From Tabrizicola flagellatus (GTDB lineage: Bacteria > Pseudomonadota > Alphaproteobacteria > Rhodobacterales > Rhodobacteraceae), in NCBI RefSeq assembly GCF_008271465.1, contig NZ_VMDU01000001.1, positions 310,001-374,000 of the forward strand: DNA of 64,000 nt. The letters run 5' to 3'. Numbering within the stretch: position 1 is the stretch's first letter; each line of letters starts with the position of its first letter. This document shows, one piece after another, positions 16,711 to 27,265 of the stretch. A program made the translations under genes and the position numbers. The notes beneath the pieces are model-generated. The model saw only the letters and a program-made list of their open reading frames with translations. It ran no database searches and was not told the origin of the DNA.

Positions 16711-18561
16711 ATGCTGAAGATCGAGGACATCACCTACAGCGTCGAGGGTCGCCCGCTGTTCCAGAACGCGAGCGCGACCATCCCGACCGGACACAAGGTC
16801 GGCCTCGTCGGTCGCAACGGCGCGGGCAAGACCACGCTCTTCCGGCTGATCCGGGGCGAACTTGCGCTTGAGGGAGGCACGATCACCCTGCCCCAACGCG
16901 CCCGGATTGGCGGCGTCGCGCAGGAAGTGCCATCGTCCGAGACTTCGCTGTTGGACACGGTGCTGTCCGCCGATACCGAACGCGCCAGTCTGCTGGCCGA
17001 GGCCGAGACCGCTTCCGATCCGCACCGGATCGCCGAGATCCAGGCGCGGCTGGCCGACATTGACGCCTGGTCGGCCGAGGCGCGGGCCTCCAGCATCCTC
17101 AAGGGTCTGGGGTTTGAAGCCGAAGAACAGCTGATGCCCTGCTCGGCCTTCTCGGGTGGCTGGCGGATGCGGGTGGCGCTGGCGGGCGTACTGTTTGCCC
17201 GGCCCGACTACCTGCTTTTGGACGAGCCGACCAACTACCTCGACCTCGAGGGCGCGCTCTGGCTGGAAAGCTATCTGCAGAACTATCCCCACACCGTGCT
17301 CATCATCAGCCACGACCGCGGGCTCTTGAACCGCGCGGTCCAGGGCATCCTGCATCTCGACAATCGCAAGCTCACCTACTGGCAAGGCGGCTACGACCAG
17401 TTCGCCCGCCAGATGGCCGAACGCCGCGCCGTCTTGCAGGCCGAGGCGAAGAAGGTCGAGGCGCGACGGGCCCATCTGCAAAGCTTCGTCGATCGCTTCA
17501 AGGCCAAGGCGTCCAAGGCCGTGCAGGCACAATCCCGCGTGAAGATGCTGGAGAAGCTGACTCCGATCACCGCGCCGGAAGAGGCGAAGAAGGTCGTCTT
17601 CACCTTCCCTGCCCCCGAGGAACTGGCGCCGCCGATCATCAACCTCGACGGAGCGGCAGTGGGCTATGGCGGCCCGCCGGTCCTGCGGCGGCTGAACCTG
17701 CGCATCGACCAGGACGACCGCATCGCCCTGCTTGGCCGGAACGGCGAGGGAAAATCCACGCTTTCCAAGCTCTTGGCGGGCAAACTTCAGCCATCCGAAG
17801 GCAGGATCTCGCGGTCCTCGAAGCTGCGGATCGGCTACTTTGCGCAGCACCAGGTGGACGAATTGCACCTCGACGAGACGCCGCTCCAGCATGTCATGCG
17901 GCTGCGCCCGACCGAGGGGCAGGCGAAGCTGCGCGCTCGGCTTGCGGGGTTCGGCCTGATGGCGGACCAGGCGGAAACGGTGGTCGCCCGTCTCTCTGGT
18001 GGACAGAAGGCGCGATTGTCGCTGCTTCTTGCGACAATCGACGCGCCGCACCTGCTCATTCTGGACGAACCCACCAACCACCTCGACATCGAAAGCCGCG
18101 AGGCATTGGTCGAGGCTTTGACCGAATACCCCGGCGCGGTGATTCTTGTCAGCCATGACATGCACTTACTGGGCCTGGTCGCCGATCGGCTGTGGCTGGT
18201 CAAGGACGGCGCGGTGACGCCATACACCGACGACCTGGAGGCCTACCGGCGTCAGTTGCTCGCCGGCGACGACGAGGTCAAGACAACGACGAAGCCGGTT
18301 GAAAAGGTCAAGAAACCCAGTCGCGATGAGGTGCTGGCGCTGAAGGGCGAAGTGCGCAGGTGCGAGGACAGGCTGACCAAGCTGAACGAGATGCGCGACA
18401 AGCTGGCGGCCAAACTCGCGGACCCGGCGCTTTACCAGGACGCACGCAAGGGCGAGCTCGAGACCTGGAACAGGAAATACGCCGAGGTCATGGAAGCCCT
18501 GGACAGGGCCGAGGCGCTCTGGCTGGTGGCGCAAGAAAACCTCGAAACTGCAATAGCTTAG
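16711..18561 (+). CDS. ABC-F family ATPase (YheS-like)
   Basis: A 616-residue soluble protein with two ABC cassettes and no membrane domain. First cassette: Walker A GRNGAGKTT, signature SGGWRMRVAL, Walker B LLLDEPTNYLDLE. Linker: charged helix with RRAHLQSFVDRFKAKASKA. Second cassette: GRNGEGKST, SGGQKARLSL, LILDEPTNHLDIE. A C-terminal coiled coil (about 540-615) is present. The SGGWRMR signature and RASSILKGLGF stretch match YheS-type ABC-F proteins, which act on the ribosome E site. Its upstream neighbour ndk is divergent. A second ABC-F (Uup type) lies at 42631. Confidence 0.93.
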   Translation: MLKIEDITYSVEGRPLFQNASATIPTGHKVGLVGRNGAGKTTLFRLIRGELALEGGTITLPQRARIGGVAQEVPSSETSLLDTVLSADTERASLLAEAETASDPHRIAEIQARLADIDAWSAEARASSILKGLGFEAEEQLMPCSAFSGGWRMRVALAGVLFARPDYLLLDEPTNYLDLEGALWLESYLQNYPHTVLIISHDRGLLNRAVQGILHLDNRKLTYWQGGYDQFARQMAERRAVLQAEAKKVEARRAHLQSFVDRFKAKASKAVQAQSRVKMLEKLTPITAPEEAKKVVFTFPAPEELAPPIINLDGAAVGYGGPPVLRRLNLRIDQDDRIALLGRNGEGKSTLSKLLAGKLQPSEGRISRSSKLRIGYFAQHQVDELHLDETPLQHVMRLRPTEGQAKLRARLAGFGLMADQAETVVARLSGGQKARLSLLLATIDAPHLLILDEPTNHLDIESREALVEALTEYPGAVILVSHDMHLLGLVADRLWLVKDGAVTPYTDDLEAYRRQLLAGDDEVKTTTKPVEKVKKPSRDEVLALKGEVRRCEDRLTKLNEMRDKLAAKLADPALYQDARKGELETWNRKYAEVMEALDRAEALWLVAQENLETAIA

Positions 18562-18567
18562 AATCGA

Positions 18568-18605
18568 GAACAATTTGTATATACGACTGTATTTACACAT
18601 TGTTC
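18568..18605. promoter_or_regulatory. Operator-like dyad upstream of the DUF2267 gene
   Basis: An A/T-rich patch in GC-rich surroundings. Outer arms GAACAAT (18568-18574) and ATTGTTC (18599-18605) enclose ATATACGACTGTATTTACA (18579-18597). The inner sequence agrees at 16 of 19 positions with 27202-27220, upstream of the TDT transporter gene, and contains a near-perfect ATACG-N2-CGTAT dyad. It probably combines promoter and operator for the downstream gene; the regulator is unknown. Confidence 0.5.
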
Positions 18606-18619
18606 TGAAGTGAGGCACA

Positions 18620-19034
18620 ATGCCGATGCCATGTTCCTGTCGTCAGGCAACGAGCAGATGGCAGGCCTTTCTCGCCATGGCGCGGCAGGCCATGCACCTA
18701 GAGACAGACAACCTGACCTTTCCCGCCGTCCAGGGTGTCTTGCAGGCCTTCCACCGGCGGCTGACCGCACAACAGGCCTTCGACTTCGCGCAGGTCCTGC
18801 CCAGTGTCCTGCGCGCGCTCTTCGTCGCCGACTGGACGGCAGAGGCGACGGCCCTGCGCCCACACCACAGCCTGACGCTGCCGAATTGCGTCTAGGCGAC
18901 GGCCTATGCGCTGCGAAAATCCGTCCTTCGCGCGGATTTCGACAGGTTGCTTGCCCCCCTGTCCCCCCTTCGAGGCCGAATCCTGGTCGCCCCCCGGCAT
19001 CGACCCGGCCACCCTTGGCCCGGGCGTCGTCTGA
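18620..19034 (+). pseudogene. DUF2267 family protein, interrupted by an in-frame stop and a frameshift
   Basis: The first 91 residues (SRWQAFLAMARQAMHLETDN, FHRRLTAQQAFDFAQVLPSV, LRALFVADW, ALRPHHSLT) follow the DUF2267 pattern closely. A TAG at 18893-18895 ends the frame, but the same frame reads on as ATAYALRKSVLRADFDRLLA, which is the expected C-terminal continuation; GAG to TAG would explain this. A second change within the C-rich run near 18955-18965 then moves the plausible reading (FEAESWSPPGIDPATLGPG) to another frame ending at 19034. Either the gene is decaying, the 91-residue product is used as such, or there are sequencing errors. Function of the family is unknown. Confidence 0.7.
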
Positions 19035-19092
19035 GGTTCCGCTTCCCAAAGCGCGGCTTGCCGCCTAGCCTGCGGAAAACCCCGGGGGACAG

Positions 19093-19713
19093 ATGCCGGA
19101 AACCGCTTTCCTGATCACCGCCTTCGCCACGCTATTCGTGGTGATCGACCCGCCGGGCCTCGTGCCCCTGTTCATCGCCCTGACCCGCGGGATGGGGCCG
19201 GAGCGGCGGCGGGCGATGGCGCAACGGGCCTGCATAATCGCGGCCTGCCTTCTGCTCCTGTTCGGACTGGCCGGAGAGGCGATCCTGACCTTCATCGGCA
19301 TCTCGATGCCCGCCTTCCGCATCGCCGGCGGCATCCTGCTGTTCCTGACCGCGCTCGACATGCTGTTCGAACGCCGCACCCAGCGGCGCGAGGGGCAGCA
19401 GGCCGAGCCCGATCATGACCCCTCGGTGTTCCCGCTGGCCACGCCCCTCATCGCGGGTCCCGGCGCCATCGCGACGATGATCCTGCTTGTCGGTCAGGCC
19501 GGGCCGGACTGGAGCGGGACGATCTGGGTGCTTGGACTGCTTATCCTGATGATGGCCGTGACCTATGCCTTCCTTCTCGCCTCGCCGCCGCTGGAACGGA
19601 TGCTCGGTCGGACCGGGGTGATCGTCATCACGCGCCTCCTTGGCATGCTGCTTGCGGCGCTTTCTGTGCAATTCGTGATCGATGGCGTCCGGGGCACCGG
19701 GCTGATCGGCTGA
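19093..19713 (+). CDS. MarC family integral membrane protein
   Basis: A 206-residue protein with six predicted transmembrane segments. Family hallmarks: FVVIDPPGLVPLFIALTRG after the first helix, PAFRIAGGILLFLTALDMLF, and FPLATPLIAGPGAI in the middle. MarC (UPF0056) proteins sit in the inner membrane; their function is not established despite the name, which came from the multiple-antibiotic-resistance locus. The retropepsin-like gene follows 52 bp later on the same strand. Confidence 0.93.
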   Translation: MPETAFLITAFATLFVVIDPPGLVPLFIALTRGMGPERRRAMAQRACIIAACLLLLFGLAGEAILTFIGISMPAFRIAGGILLFLTALDMLFERRTQRREGQQAEPDHDPSVFPLATPLIAGPGAIATMILLVGQAGPDWSGTIWVLGLLILMMAVTYAFLLASPPLERMLGRTGVIVITRLLGMLLAALSVQFVIDGVRGTGLIG

Positions 19714-19765
19714 CCTTTCCAACCGCGCCCCCTGCCCCCATATTCATCGTGAACCGGAGGTGCGG

Positions 19766-20338
19766 ATGGACGGCGAGACACTGGCGCGCGTGGGCTACCT
19801 GGCGCTGATCCTGGTCGCCCTGGGCGGCTGGGTCATCGTCGAGTTTCGCCAGCGGATGGGCCAGGCGCTGCGGATGGCGCTGGCTTGGGGAATGATCTTT
19901 GTGGGCATGATGGCGGGCTACGGGCTGTGGTCGGACATCCGGCAGGACATCATGCCGGTTCAGTCCGTGGTCGACGGCGTGGTCGAGGTGCCGCGATCCG
20001 CGGATGGGCACTACTACCTGACGCTCCGCATCGACGGCACGGCGGTGCCCTTCATGGTGGATACCGGGGCTTCCGGCATGGTTCTGGCGGCGCGGGACGC
20101 CGAGCGGCTGGGTATCGACCCGGACAGTCTGAGCTTCCTCGGTCAGGCCAACACGGCAAACGGGGTGGTGCGGACGGCGCGGGTCACCCTGCAGGACGTG
20201 GAGCTGGGACCGTTCCGCAACGACAGCTTTAGTGCCTTCGTGACCGAGGGCGAGCTTGAGCAGTCGCTTCTGGGGATGGACTATCTCGGCCAGTTCCGGA
20301 TGGAGTTCGCCGGCGGAAAGCTGATCCTGCGGCAGTGA
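19766..20338 (+). CDS. Retropepsin-like aspartic protease (clan AA, TIGR02281 type)
   Basis: A 190-residue membrane-anchored protein. Two N-terminal hydrophobic segments (GYLALILVALGGWVIVEF and ALAWGMIFVGMMAGYGLW) precede a periplasmic domain with the retroviral-type active site FMVDTGASGMVL, Asp99, and the closing LLGMDYLGQFRMEF. It would act as a dimer, each subunit giving one aspartate. The ATG at 19766 has GGAGG immediately upstream; a GTG six bases earlier is less likely. Substrate unknown. Confidence 0.88.
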   Translation: MDGETLARVGYLALILVALGGWVIVEFRQRMGQALRMALAWGMIFVGMMAGYGLWSDIRQDIMPVQSVVDGVVEVPRSADGHYYLTLRIDGTAVPFMVDTGASGMVLAARDAERLGIDPDSLSFLGQANTANGVVRTARVTLQDVELGPFRNDSFSAFVTEGELEQSLLGMDYLGQFRMEFAGGKLILRQ

Positions 20339-20448
20339 GATCGCCCGCTGTCCACGGTGGACATTTTCGCAAAACCTTTTATTAGCAGAACCTTACCAGA
20401 TCCTGTTAACCTTCTGGAAACCAGGGTTCCAATGCCGTCCGAGTGGAT

Positions 20449-22551
20449 CTAGCCCAAGAGGGACTGCACCGTGTTCGTCAGGTCGCCCAACGAGAAGGGT
20501 TTCGGCAGGAAGACCGAGTTCGGCACCCTGGCCTGATCCTCGGCCAGCCCGTCATCGGCATATCCCGACATGAAGATCACCTTCACCCCCGGCCGATCCA
20601 GATGCGCCCGGCGAACCCAGGCCGGACCGTCCATCCCCGGCATGACCACATCGGTCACGAACAGATCGACATGCAGGCTCTTGTCCTCCAGCCGCGCCAG
20701 TGCCTCCTCGGCGCTGGCGGCTTCCAGCACGGTATAGCCGCGCAGGGTCAGCGCCCGGGCGGCGAAGGCGCGGACAGAAGCCTCGTCCTCGACCAGGAGC
20801 ACAACACCCTCGCCCTTGCGCGCCGCCGGTCGGCGCGTCTCGACCGGCTTTTCATTCACCGCTTCGCCGTCATGGGTCGGGAAATACAACGAGAAGGTGG
20901 TGCCCTGCCCCACTTCGGAATCGACGAAGATGAACCCGCCCGACTGCTTCATGATGCCGTAGGCCATCGACAGGCCAAGGCCCGTTCCCTCGCCGATACG
21001 CTTGGTGGTGAAGAAGGGCTCGAAGATCTGCCGCAGCTGGTGTTCGGGGATGCCGATGCCGCGATCCACCACCCGGACCACCGTGTAGTCGCCCGCCGGC
21101 ACCGTGGCACGGTCGCGCTTCAGGTCCTCGGTCAGGGTGACGGGCTCGGTCTCGATGGTGACATCGCCGCCCTCGGGCATCGCGTCCCGGGCATTGACGA
21201 CCAGATTGATCAGCACCTGCTCGATCTGCCGCTTGTCGGCCCAGATCCGGCCCAGGGGACGGTTGCCCTCGCGTCCCCGATGCACCAGCGACAGGTCCAC
21301 CTTCTCAACCATCAGCCGGTTCAGGAGGTGGATCAGGTCGGCCAGCACGTCCTCGAGGTCCAGCACTTCGGGGTTCAGAGTCTGCTTGCGCGAGAAGGCG
21401 AGAAGCTGCCCCACCAGCGAGGCGGCGCGGTTCGCGTTCTGCCGGATCTGTTCCAGGTCGGCGAAATCGTTGTCCTCGCGGCCGTGGCGCAGCAGCAGCA
21501 GGTCGCAATGCCCGGAAATCGCCGTCAGCAGGTTGTTGAAATCATGTGCGATACCGCCCGCAAGTTGCCCGATTGCCTGCATTTTCTGGCTTTGGACGAA
21601 CTGTGCCTCAAGCGTCTTGAGCCGGGTCGCGTCGTTCAGGATCGCCAGGGCGCCCAACCGGCCGCCCTCGACATAGCGGCGCAGCGTGATCTGCAGGAAG
21701 CGTTCCTCCTCGCCGCGCAGGCGCAGCACCTCGGAGCCGCCGGGATGGCGCCCGGCCGTGACATCGGCCAGCCATTCCGAGACCGGCCGGCCGAGACCCT
21801 CGAACAACTCGTGGAACATCGCCGCGCGGGTATCGCCCTTCCAAAGCAGCTCACGCGCCGCCAGGTTGGCCGACCGCATCACGCCGTCGGGACCGAAAGT
21901 CAGGATCGGGACCGGCACCTCCTCGAGATCGGCGCCCACCGTGACGACCGGCGCCGGGTCGCCGGCGGCGGCCTGCGGCAGATCCGACGGCAGCGGCAGA
22001 TCCTCGGCCCGCCAGAAGAAGTGTTCGGCGTCGGCGCGATGCACCAGCAGACGCAAGACGGTCTTGCGTCCCGGCAGGTCCTCCTGCGCCGCGCCCGCGG
22101 CCTCGGCCGCCTTCTGCAGGCGCAGCAGCAGCTCTCCCGGCGCCAGAACCCGGTCGGCGAGTGCCGAATGCAGCCGGTGCACATCCGTGCCGAACCGGGT
22201 TTCGGCCGCCCGGTTGCGCAGGATCACCTGCCCTGCCGCATCGGTCAGGAAACAGGCTGCCGGATCGTCGGCCATCAGGGAGAAGGCCAGGTGACCGCGC
22301 CGGTCGGCCCGGCTCTGCGCCTGCCGGCCCCGGATCAGCAGTCCCAGAGCCAGCCCCAGAAGCACCAACCCCACGAAGGCCGGAAGCAGCGGCCCGTCCC
22401 GCCACAGGATCACCCAGGCCAGGATCAGCCCGGCCCCGATGGCCCCCAGCACCAGACCCGGCCCGGTCTGCTTCGGCCCCAGAACGTCGACAACTGCCAA
22501 TTGACTGCGTGCTCCGAAATACCCAACCCCTCTCCGGGTGCTCATCAACAT
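20449..22551 (-). CDS. cckA: Cell-cycle hybrid histidine kinase CckA
   Basis: A 700-residue membrane histidine kinase that feeds phosphate through ChpT to CtrA. Two N-terminal transmembrane helices (about 31-75) are followed by two PAS-like regions, the HisKA H-box GGIAHDFNNLLTAISG with His336, HATPase motifs NARDAMPEGG, DRGIGIPE and GTGLGLSMAYGI, and a C-terminal receiver with VTDVVMPGMDGP and phospho-acceptor Asp634. This order and the H-box are those of CckA. In Rhodobacteraceae the CckA-ChpT-CtrA relay governs motility and gene-transfer-agent genes rather than being essential. A CtrA-type box overlaps its promoter region. An in-frame ATG at 22545 is the alternative start; no strong ribosome-binding site is seen for either. 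Confidence 0.95.
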   Translation of the reverse strand: MLMSTRRGVGYFGARSQLAVVDVLGPKQTGPGLVLGAIGAGLILAWVILWRDGPLLPAFVGLVLLGLALGLLIRGRQAQSRADRRGHLAFSLMADDPAACFLTDAAGQVILRNRAAETRFGTDVHRLHSALADRVLAPGELLLRLQKAAEAAGAAQEDLPGRKTVLRLLVHRADAEHFFWRAEDLPLPSDLPQAAAGDPAPVVTVGADLEEVPVPILTFGPDGVMRSANLAARELLWKGDTRAAMFHELFEGLGRPVSEWLADVTAGRHPGGSEVLRLRGEEERFLQITLRRYVEGGRLGALAILNDATRLKTLEAQFVQSQKMQAIGQLAGGIAHDFNNLLTAISGHCDLLLLRHGREDNDFADLEQIRQNANRAASLVGQLLAFSRKQTLNPEVLDLEDVLADLIHLLNRLMVEKVDLSLVHRGREGNRPLGRIWADKRQIEQVLINLVVNARDAMPEGGDVTIETEPVTLTEDLKRDRATVPAGDYTVVRVVDRGIGIPEHQLRQIFEPFFTTKRIGEGTGLGLSMAYGIMKQSGGFIFVDSEVGQGTTFSLYFPTHDGEAVNEKPVETRRPAARKGEGVVLLVEDEASVRAFAARALTLRGYTVLEAASAEEALARLEDKSLHVDLFVTDVVMPGMDGPAWVRRAHLDRPGVKVIFMSGYADDGLAEDQARVPNSVFLPKPFSLGDLTNTVQSLLG

Positions 22552-22562
22552 CGCTGCAAGGG

Positions 22563-22577
22563 GTTAAGGCATCATTA
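22563..22577 (-). promoter_or_regulatory. CtrA-type box upstream of cckA
   Basis: TTAA (22563-22566), seven bases, TTAA (22574-22577): an exact match to the full CtrA consensus TTAA-N7-TTAA. It lies 12-26 bases before the cckA start codon, in the 64-bp gap after the rsmB-type gene. Such a position would fit feedback control, most simply repression, of the kinase by the response regulator it activates. Confidence 0.6.
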
Positions 22578-22615
22578 ACCGAGACGGAATGCGCGTCTAG
22601 ATTGCAAAGCGAAAC

Positions 22616-23761
22616 TCATCGTCTCCGAAAGATTGCAAGAAAGAAGCCGTCGCCGCCCTGCATCGGAGTCAGGGTCAGCGCGCGCTCCTCGGCATACTCC
22701 GGGTGACGGGCGAGAAATGCGCGGGCCTGGCCGGAGTTCTCGCGGTCGAGAAGCGAGCAGGTGGCGTAGGCCAGAATCCCCCCTTCGCGGACCATCGGAG
22801 CCAGCCGGTCGAGGATGTCGCGCTGGATTTCCACGGTACGATCAAGCCCTTCTGGCGTGAGGTTCCACTTGCCCTCCGGGTCGCGCCGCCAGCTGCCCGA
22901 GCCCGAACAGGGCGCATCGGCCAGGATCAGGTCGTAGGGGGCCTCGGCCTCGGGCCGATCGGTCAGGGTGACGGCGGCGCCGGCCCGCCGGGCGCGCTCG
23001 GGCAGGTCGGCCATGCGCCGCGGGGTCGCGTCATGGGCAAAAAGTCGCAGCCGCGCCCGGCCCGCCATGGCGAGCGTCTTGCCCCCGCCCCCGGCACAAT
23101 GGTCGAGCACCCGCATCCCGTCCGCCAGCGGCAGCGCATCCACCACCGCCTGGCTGGAGGCGTCCTGCAGTTCGACCAGCCCCTCGCGGTAGGCGGCGCT
23201 GGCCTGCAGCTTGCGCGGATTGGCGGTGACTTCCAGCGCGGTGGGCGAAAGGGGGTGCGGCCGGGTCTCGATCCCCTCGGCGGCCAGCGCGGCCTGCGCG
23301 GCGGGCAGGTCGGCCTTCAGCCGGTTCACCCGCAGGAACACCGGCGCGCGGTGGCGCAGCGCCTCGGCAACAGGGCGGAGGTCGGGGCCGAGGCTGGCCC
23401 TGAGGTCGGGGATCAGCCAGTCGGGCAGGTCCAGCGCCTCGTCCGGGTCGGGCGGGCGGCCGGTCTCGTCCGGAGCGGGCGGCGGCGGGGCATGGCCCTC
23501 GCCCGAAAACAGGGCCTCCTGCCCCGCGGCCCGCATCAGCCCTAGGACCAGGCCACGCCCGGTCAGCCCGCCCCCGCGTGCAGCGGCCGAGCGGCGCTGG
23601 CGGAGCGCGTCGAACACCAGGTCCCGCACCGCCGCCCGGTCGCCCGAGCCGGCATAGCGGCTGGCGCGGCCCCAGTTGGTCAAAGCGCGTTCGGCCGGAT
23701 CGCCGGCGAGGATGCGGTCGAGGATCTCGATGGCCGCCGAGGCGCGCGCGCCAGGGGTCAT
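22616..23761 (-). CDS. RsmB/NOP-family RNA cytosine-5 methyltransferase
   Basis: A 381-residue SAM-dependent methyltransferase. It shows the SAM-binding segment VLDHCAGGGGKTLAMAGR, the motif IV PCSG in ILADAPCSGSGSWRRDPEGKW and the catalytic TC motif in LAYATCSLLDRENS, so both cysteines of the m5C mechanism are present. It is shorter than E. coli RsmB (429 residues) and lacks the complete NusB-like N-terminal domain, so I call the family rather than the exact 16S rRNA position. guaB lies 9 bp upstream on the same strand. Confidence 0.9.
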   Translation of the reverse strand: MTPGARASAAIEILDRILAGDPAERALTNWGRASRYAGSGDRAAVRDLVFDALRQRRSAAARGGGLTGRGLVLGLMRAAGQEALFSGEGHAPPPPAPDETGRPPDPDEALDLPDWLIPDLRASLGPDLRPVAEALRHRAPVFLRVNRLKADLPAAQAALAAEGIETRPHPLSPTALEVTANPRKLQASAAYREGLVELQDASSQAVVDALPLADGMRVLDHCAGGGGKTLAMAGRARLRLFAHDATPRRMADLPERARRAGAAVTLTDRPEAEAPYDLILADAPCSGSGSWRRDPEGKWNLTPEGLDRTVEIQRDILDRLAPMVREGGILAYATCSLLDRENSGQARAFLARHPEYAEERALTLTPMQGGDGFFLAIFRRR

Positions 23762-23770
23762 GATCCGGCC

Positions 23771-25327
<1,557 letters not shown>

Positions 25328-25353
25328 TTACGCCGGGAAACAAGGGATGCCCC

Positions 25354-26049
25354 ATGCGCGTTGCCATCGTCGAGAACACCCGGATCACCCATCACGGCCA
25401 GGTCGGCGTCGCCCTGCACGAGGCGGCGGCGCTGATCGACCTCTACAAGCCCTGGTCGGGCCAGCCCCTGCCGCAGAGCGTCGATGCCGATGCGCTGGTC
25501 GTCTTCGGCGGCGAACAGGCGGCGACCGACGACCATACCCATCCCTACCTGCCCGATCTCGCTCGGCTGATGGCCGACTACACGGCGATGGACCGGCCGG
25601 TCCTTGGCATCTGCCTCGGCTCGCAGCTTCTGGCCCGGGCCTTCGGCGGCGAGAATCACATCGGCACCGCGCCCGAGTTCGGCTGGGTCGATGTCAGCCT
25701 GACCGAGGCCGGTCGTGCCGACCCGGTCCTGTCGGCGGTTCCCGACCGCTTTCCGATCTTCCAGTGGCACTCGGACACCTTCACCCTCCCGCAAGGCGCC
25801 CTGCATCTGGCTGCAAGCCCGGGCGCGCGGAACCAGGCCTTCCGCATCGGCCGCGCGACCTATGGCACACAGTTCCATTTCGAGGCCAGCCGATCGGTCG
25901 TGCGCGACTGGGTGCAGAGTTTCCCCGAGACGATCGAACGCATGCTGCCCGGCTGGGCCGAGCGGCACGACCATGAGGCCGCGACCCGGGGCATCGAGGC
26001 GGATGCGCATGGTCTGGCGCTGGCGCGGGCCTGGGTCGGGTTGATCTAG
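25354..26049 (+). CDS. Class I glutamine amidotransferase-like protein
   Basis: A 231-residue single-domain GATase1. The nucleophile elbow GICLGSQLLA gives Cys87, and THFHFE-like TQFHFEAS provides the His/Glu pair. It has no synthase domain fused or adjacent, so it belongs to the GMP-synthase-like amidotransferase group (COG0518) seen in many bacteria, whose acceptors are mostly unknown. It is divergent from guaB, with 134 bp between, which may be coincidence or a hint at purine metabolism. Its stop shares a CTAG with the convergent TDT gene. Confidence 0.85.
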   Translation: MRVAIVENTRITHHGQVGVALHEAAALIDLYKPWSGQPLPQSVDADALVVFGGEQAATDDHTHPYLPDLARLMADYTAMDRPVLGICLGSQLLARAFGGENHIGTAPEFGWVDVSLTEAGRADPVLSAVPDRFPIFQWHSDTFTLPQGALHLAASPGARNQAFRIGRATYGTQFHFEASRSVVRDWVQSFPETIERMLPGWAERHDHEAATRGIEADAHGLALARAWVGLI

Positions 26050-27047
26050 GCCTCGGCCGCGTTGGTCCGGGCCGCCAGCTGCCCTCCCGGCCACATCTTC
26101 AGCACCCGCCAGGCGATCCAGGGCACCGCCACCAGGGCCAGGGCCAGCAGCCCCTGCCCCGCCAGGCCAAGCGCGCCTCCCTGCCGCATCAGCGCCGTCG
26201 CGGCGGCAGCGAGCGGGAAGGTGAAGGCGGCCCAAAGCGCCGAGAACCCTGACACGGTGATCCAGCGCAGCGCAGCGAACAGGGCCAGGGCCAATGCGAC
26301 GACGGCCCAGCCGAGGAGCGCTGCAAGGCCCTCCAGCCCCAGCAGGCTTGCCGTCGTGGCCATAAGGCTTGCCGGTGCCAGGTGGATCGCCAGCATGGGC
26401 CGCAGCGGCGCCGGCGGACTCTGGCGGACAAGCTGCATCAGGCTCGCCCCCCAGATCCCGAGCGCGACGGGCAGCGTGGTGAACAGAAGGACGCGCGCCA
26501 GCTCTGGCAGGCCCAGCGAAACCGCCGCCGGACCGGCGACGATGACGCCCACGAAGCTCATGTGCCAGCCGGGATTGACCGCGCGCGCCTCGGGCGCAAG
26601 CGACAGCAGCTTGCGCAGCGTCAGAAGGGCGAGCACCGCGTGCAGGGCCAGCATCAGGACCAGAAGCCCGATCGCCAGTCGCGGCGCGAAATTGCCCAGA
26701 AGCCCGGCCGCGACCATGCCGCCCATCGTTCCCGCCGCCAGCGCGCCACGCGATGGCATAACCTTAAGATCATCCGTTATCACGCTGATCCGGCGTGACA
26801 TTTTAAGAATGTATACACAGGCCGCAAAGGCCCACAGGGCCAGGACCAGCCCCGCCGCCAGATCGCCGATCTCGCGCGGAAGCCCCCGGATGTCCAGCCC
26901 CAGGCGCAGCGCGACCACCAGGCCAAGCAGCCCGAGGATCGGCGGAAAGATGGCGGGGGGCGTCCGGGAAAAGGCCGGCAGGCGCCGCGGGGGAAACTCC
27001 GGCGGGGGATAGGGCTTCGGGCGGAAGCGAACGGGTTCCTGGGTCAT
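26046..27047 (-). CDS. TDT/SLAC1-family transporter (tellurite resistance/dicarboxylate type)
   Basis: A 333-residue membrane protein with about ten hydrophobic helices. The N-terminus is proline-rich and cytoplasmic (FRPKPYPPPEFPPRRLP), followed by RTPPAIFPPILGLLGLVVAL, as in TehA-like members of the tellurite-resistance/dicarboxylate transporter family. Substrate not predictable; homologues include anion channels and C4-dicarboxylate exporters. GGAGACC stands before the ATG. An operator-like dyad lies about 155 bp upstream. The gene converges on the amidotransferase gene. Confidence 0.85.
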   Translation of the reverse strand: MTQEPVRFRPKPYPPPEFPPRRLPAFSRTPPAIFPPILGLLGLVVALRLGLDIRGLPREIGDLAAGLVLALWAFAACVYILKMSRRISVITDDLKVMPSRGALAAGTMGGMVAAGLLGNFAPRLAIGLLVLMLALHAVLALLTLRKLLSLAPEARAVNPGWHMSFVGVIVAGPAAVSLGLPELARVLLFTTLPVALGIWGASLMQLVRQSPPAPLRPMLAIHLAPASLMATTASLLGLEGLAALLGWAVVALALALFAALRWITVSGFSALWAAFTFPLAAAATALMRQGGALGLAGQGLLALALVAVPWIAWRVLKMWPGGQLAARTNAAEA

Positions 27048-27201
27048 GCCGGTCTCCTTTGCGCCCGGGAAAACCAGCCATCGCCCCGCCCGTCCAGATG
27101 CCAGAGGGTCGCAGGTCCGACGCGAAACGGGCCGGGCCGCCTCACCCTAGGGCAGAGCCTGCGCGAGACACTGGCCCGGAAATGCCTGTATATGCGGCTA
27201 T

Positions 27202-27220
27202 ATATACGTCCGTATCTACA
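27202..27220. promoter_or_regulatory. Operator-like dyad upstream of the TDT transporter gene
   Basis: ATATACGTCCGTATCTACA contains the perfect inverted repeat ATACG-TC-CGTAT (27204-27215), in a TATA-rich patch (27188-27206) that could be the -10 region on the minus strand. It agrees at 16 of 19 positions with 18579-18597 before the DUF2267 gene, 8.6 kb away. Confidence 0.5.
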
Positions 27221-27265
27221 AGGCCGAATTTCTTTCGCAGTCAATGTCCTGCCCCCCGTTCTTCA

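Noticed and set aside
20350-20362. GTCCAC-G-GTGGAC dyad after the retropepsin gene
   Set aside because: Short 6-bp arms, with only a modest T-rich stretch after it; too weak to call a terminator.
20386-20420. Possible second CtrA site near the cckA 3' end
   Set aside because: TTAG-N7-TTAC only; both half-sites deviate from TTAA and it is not upstream of a gene start.
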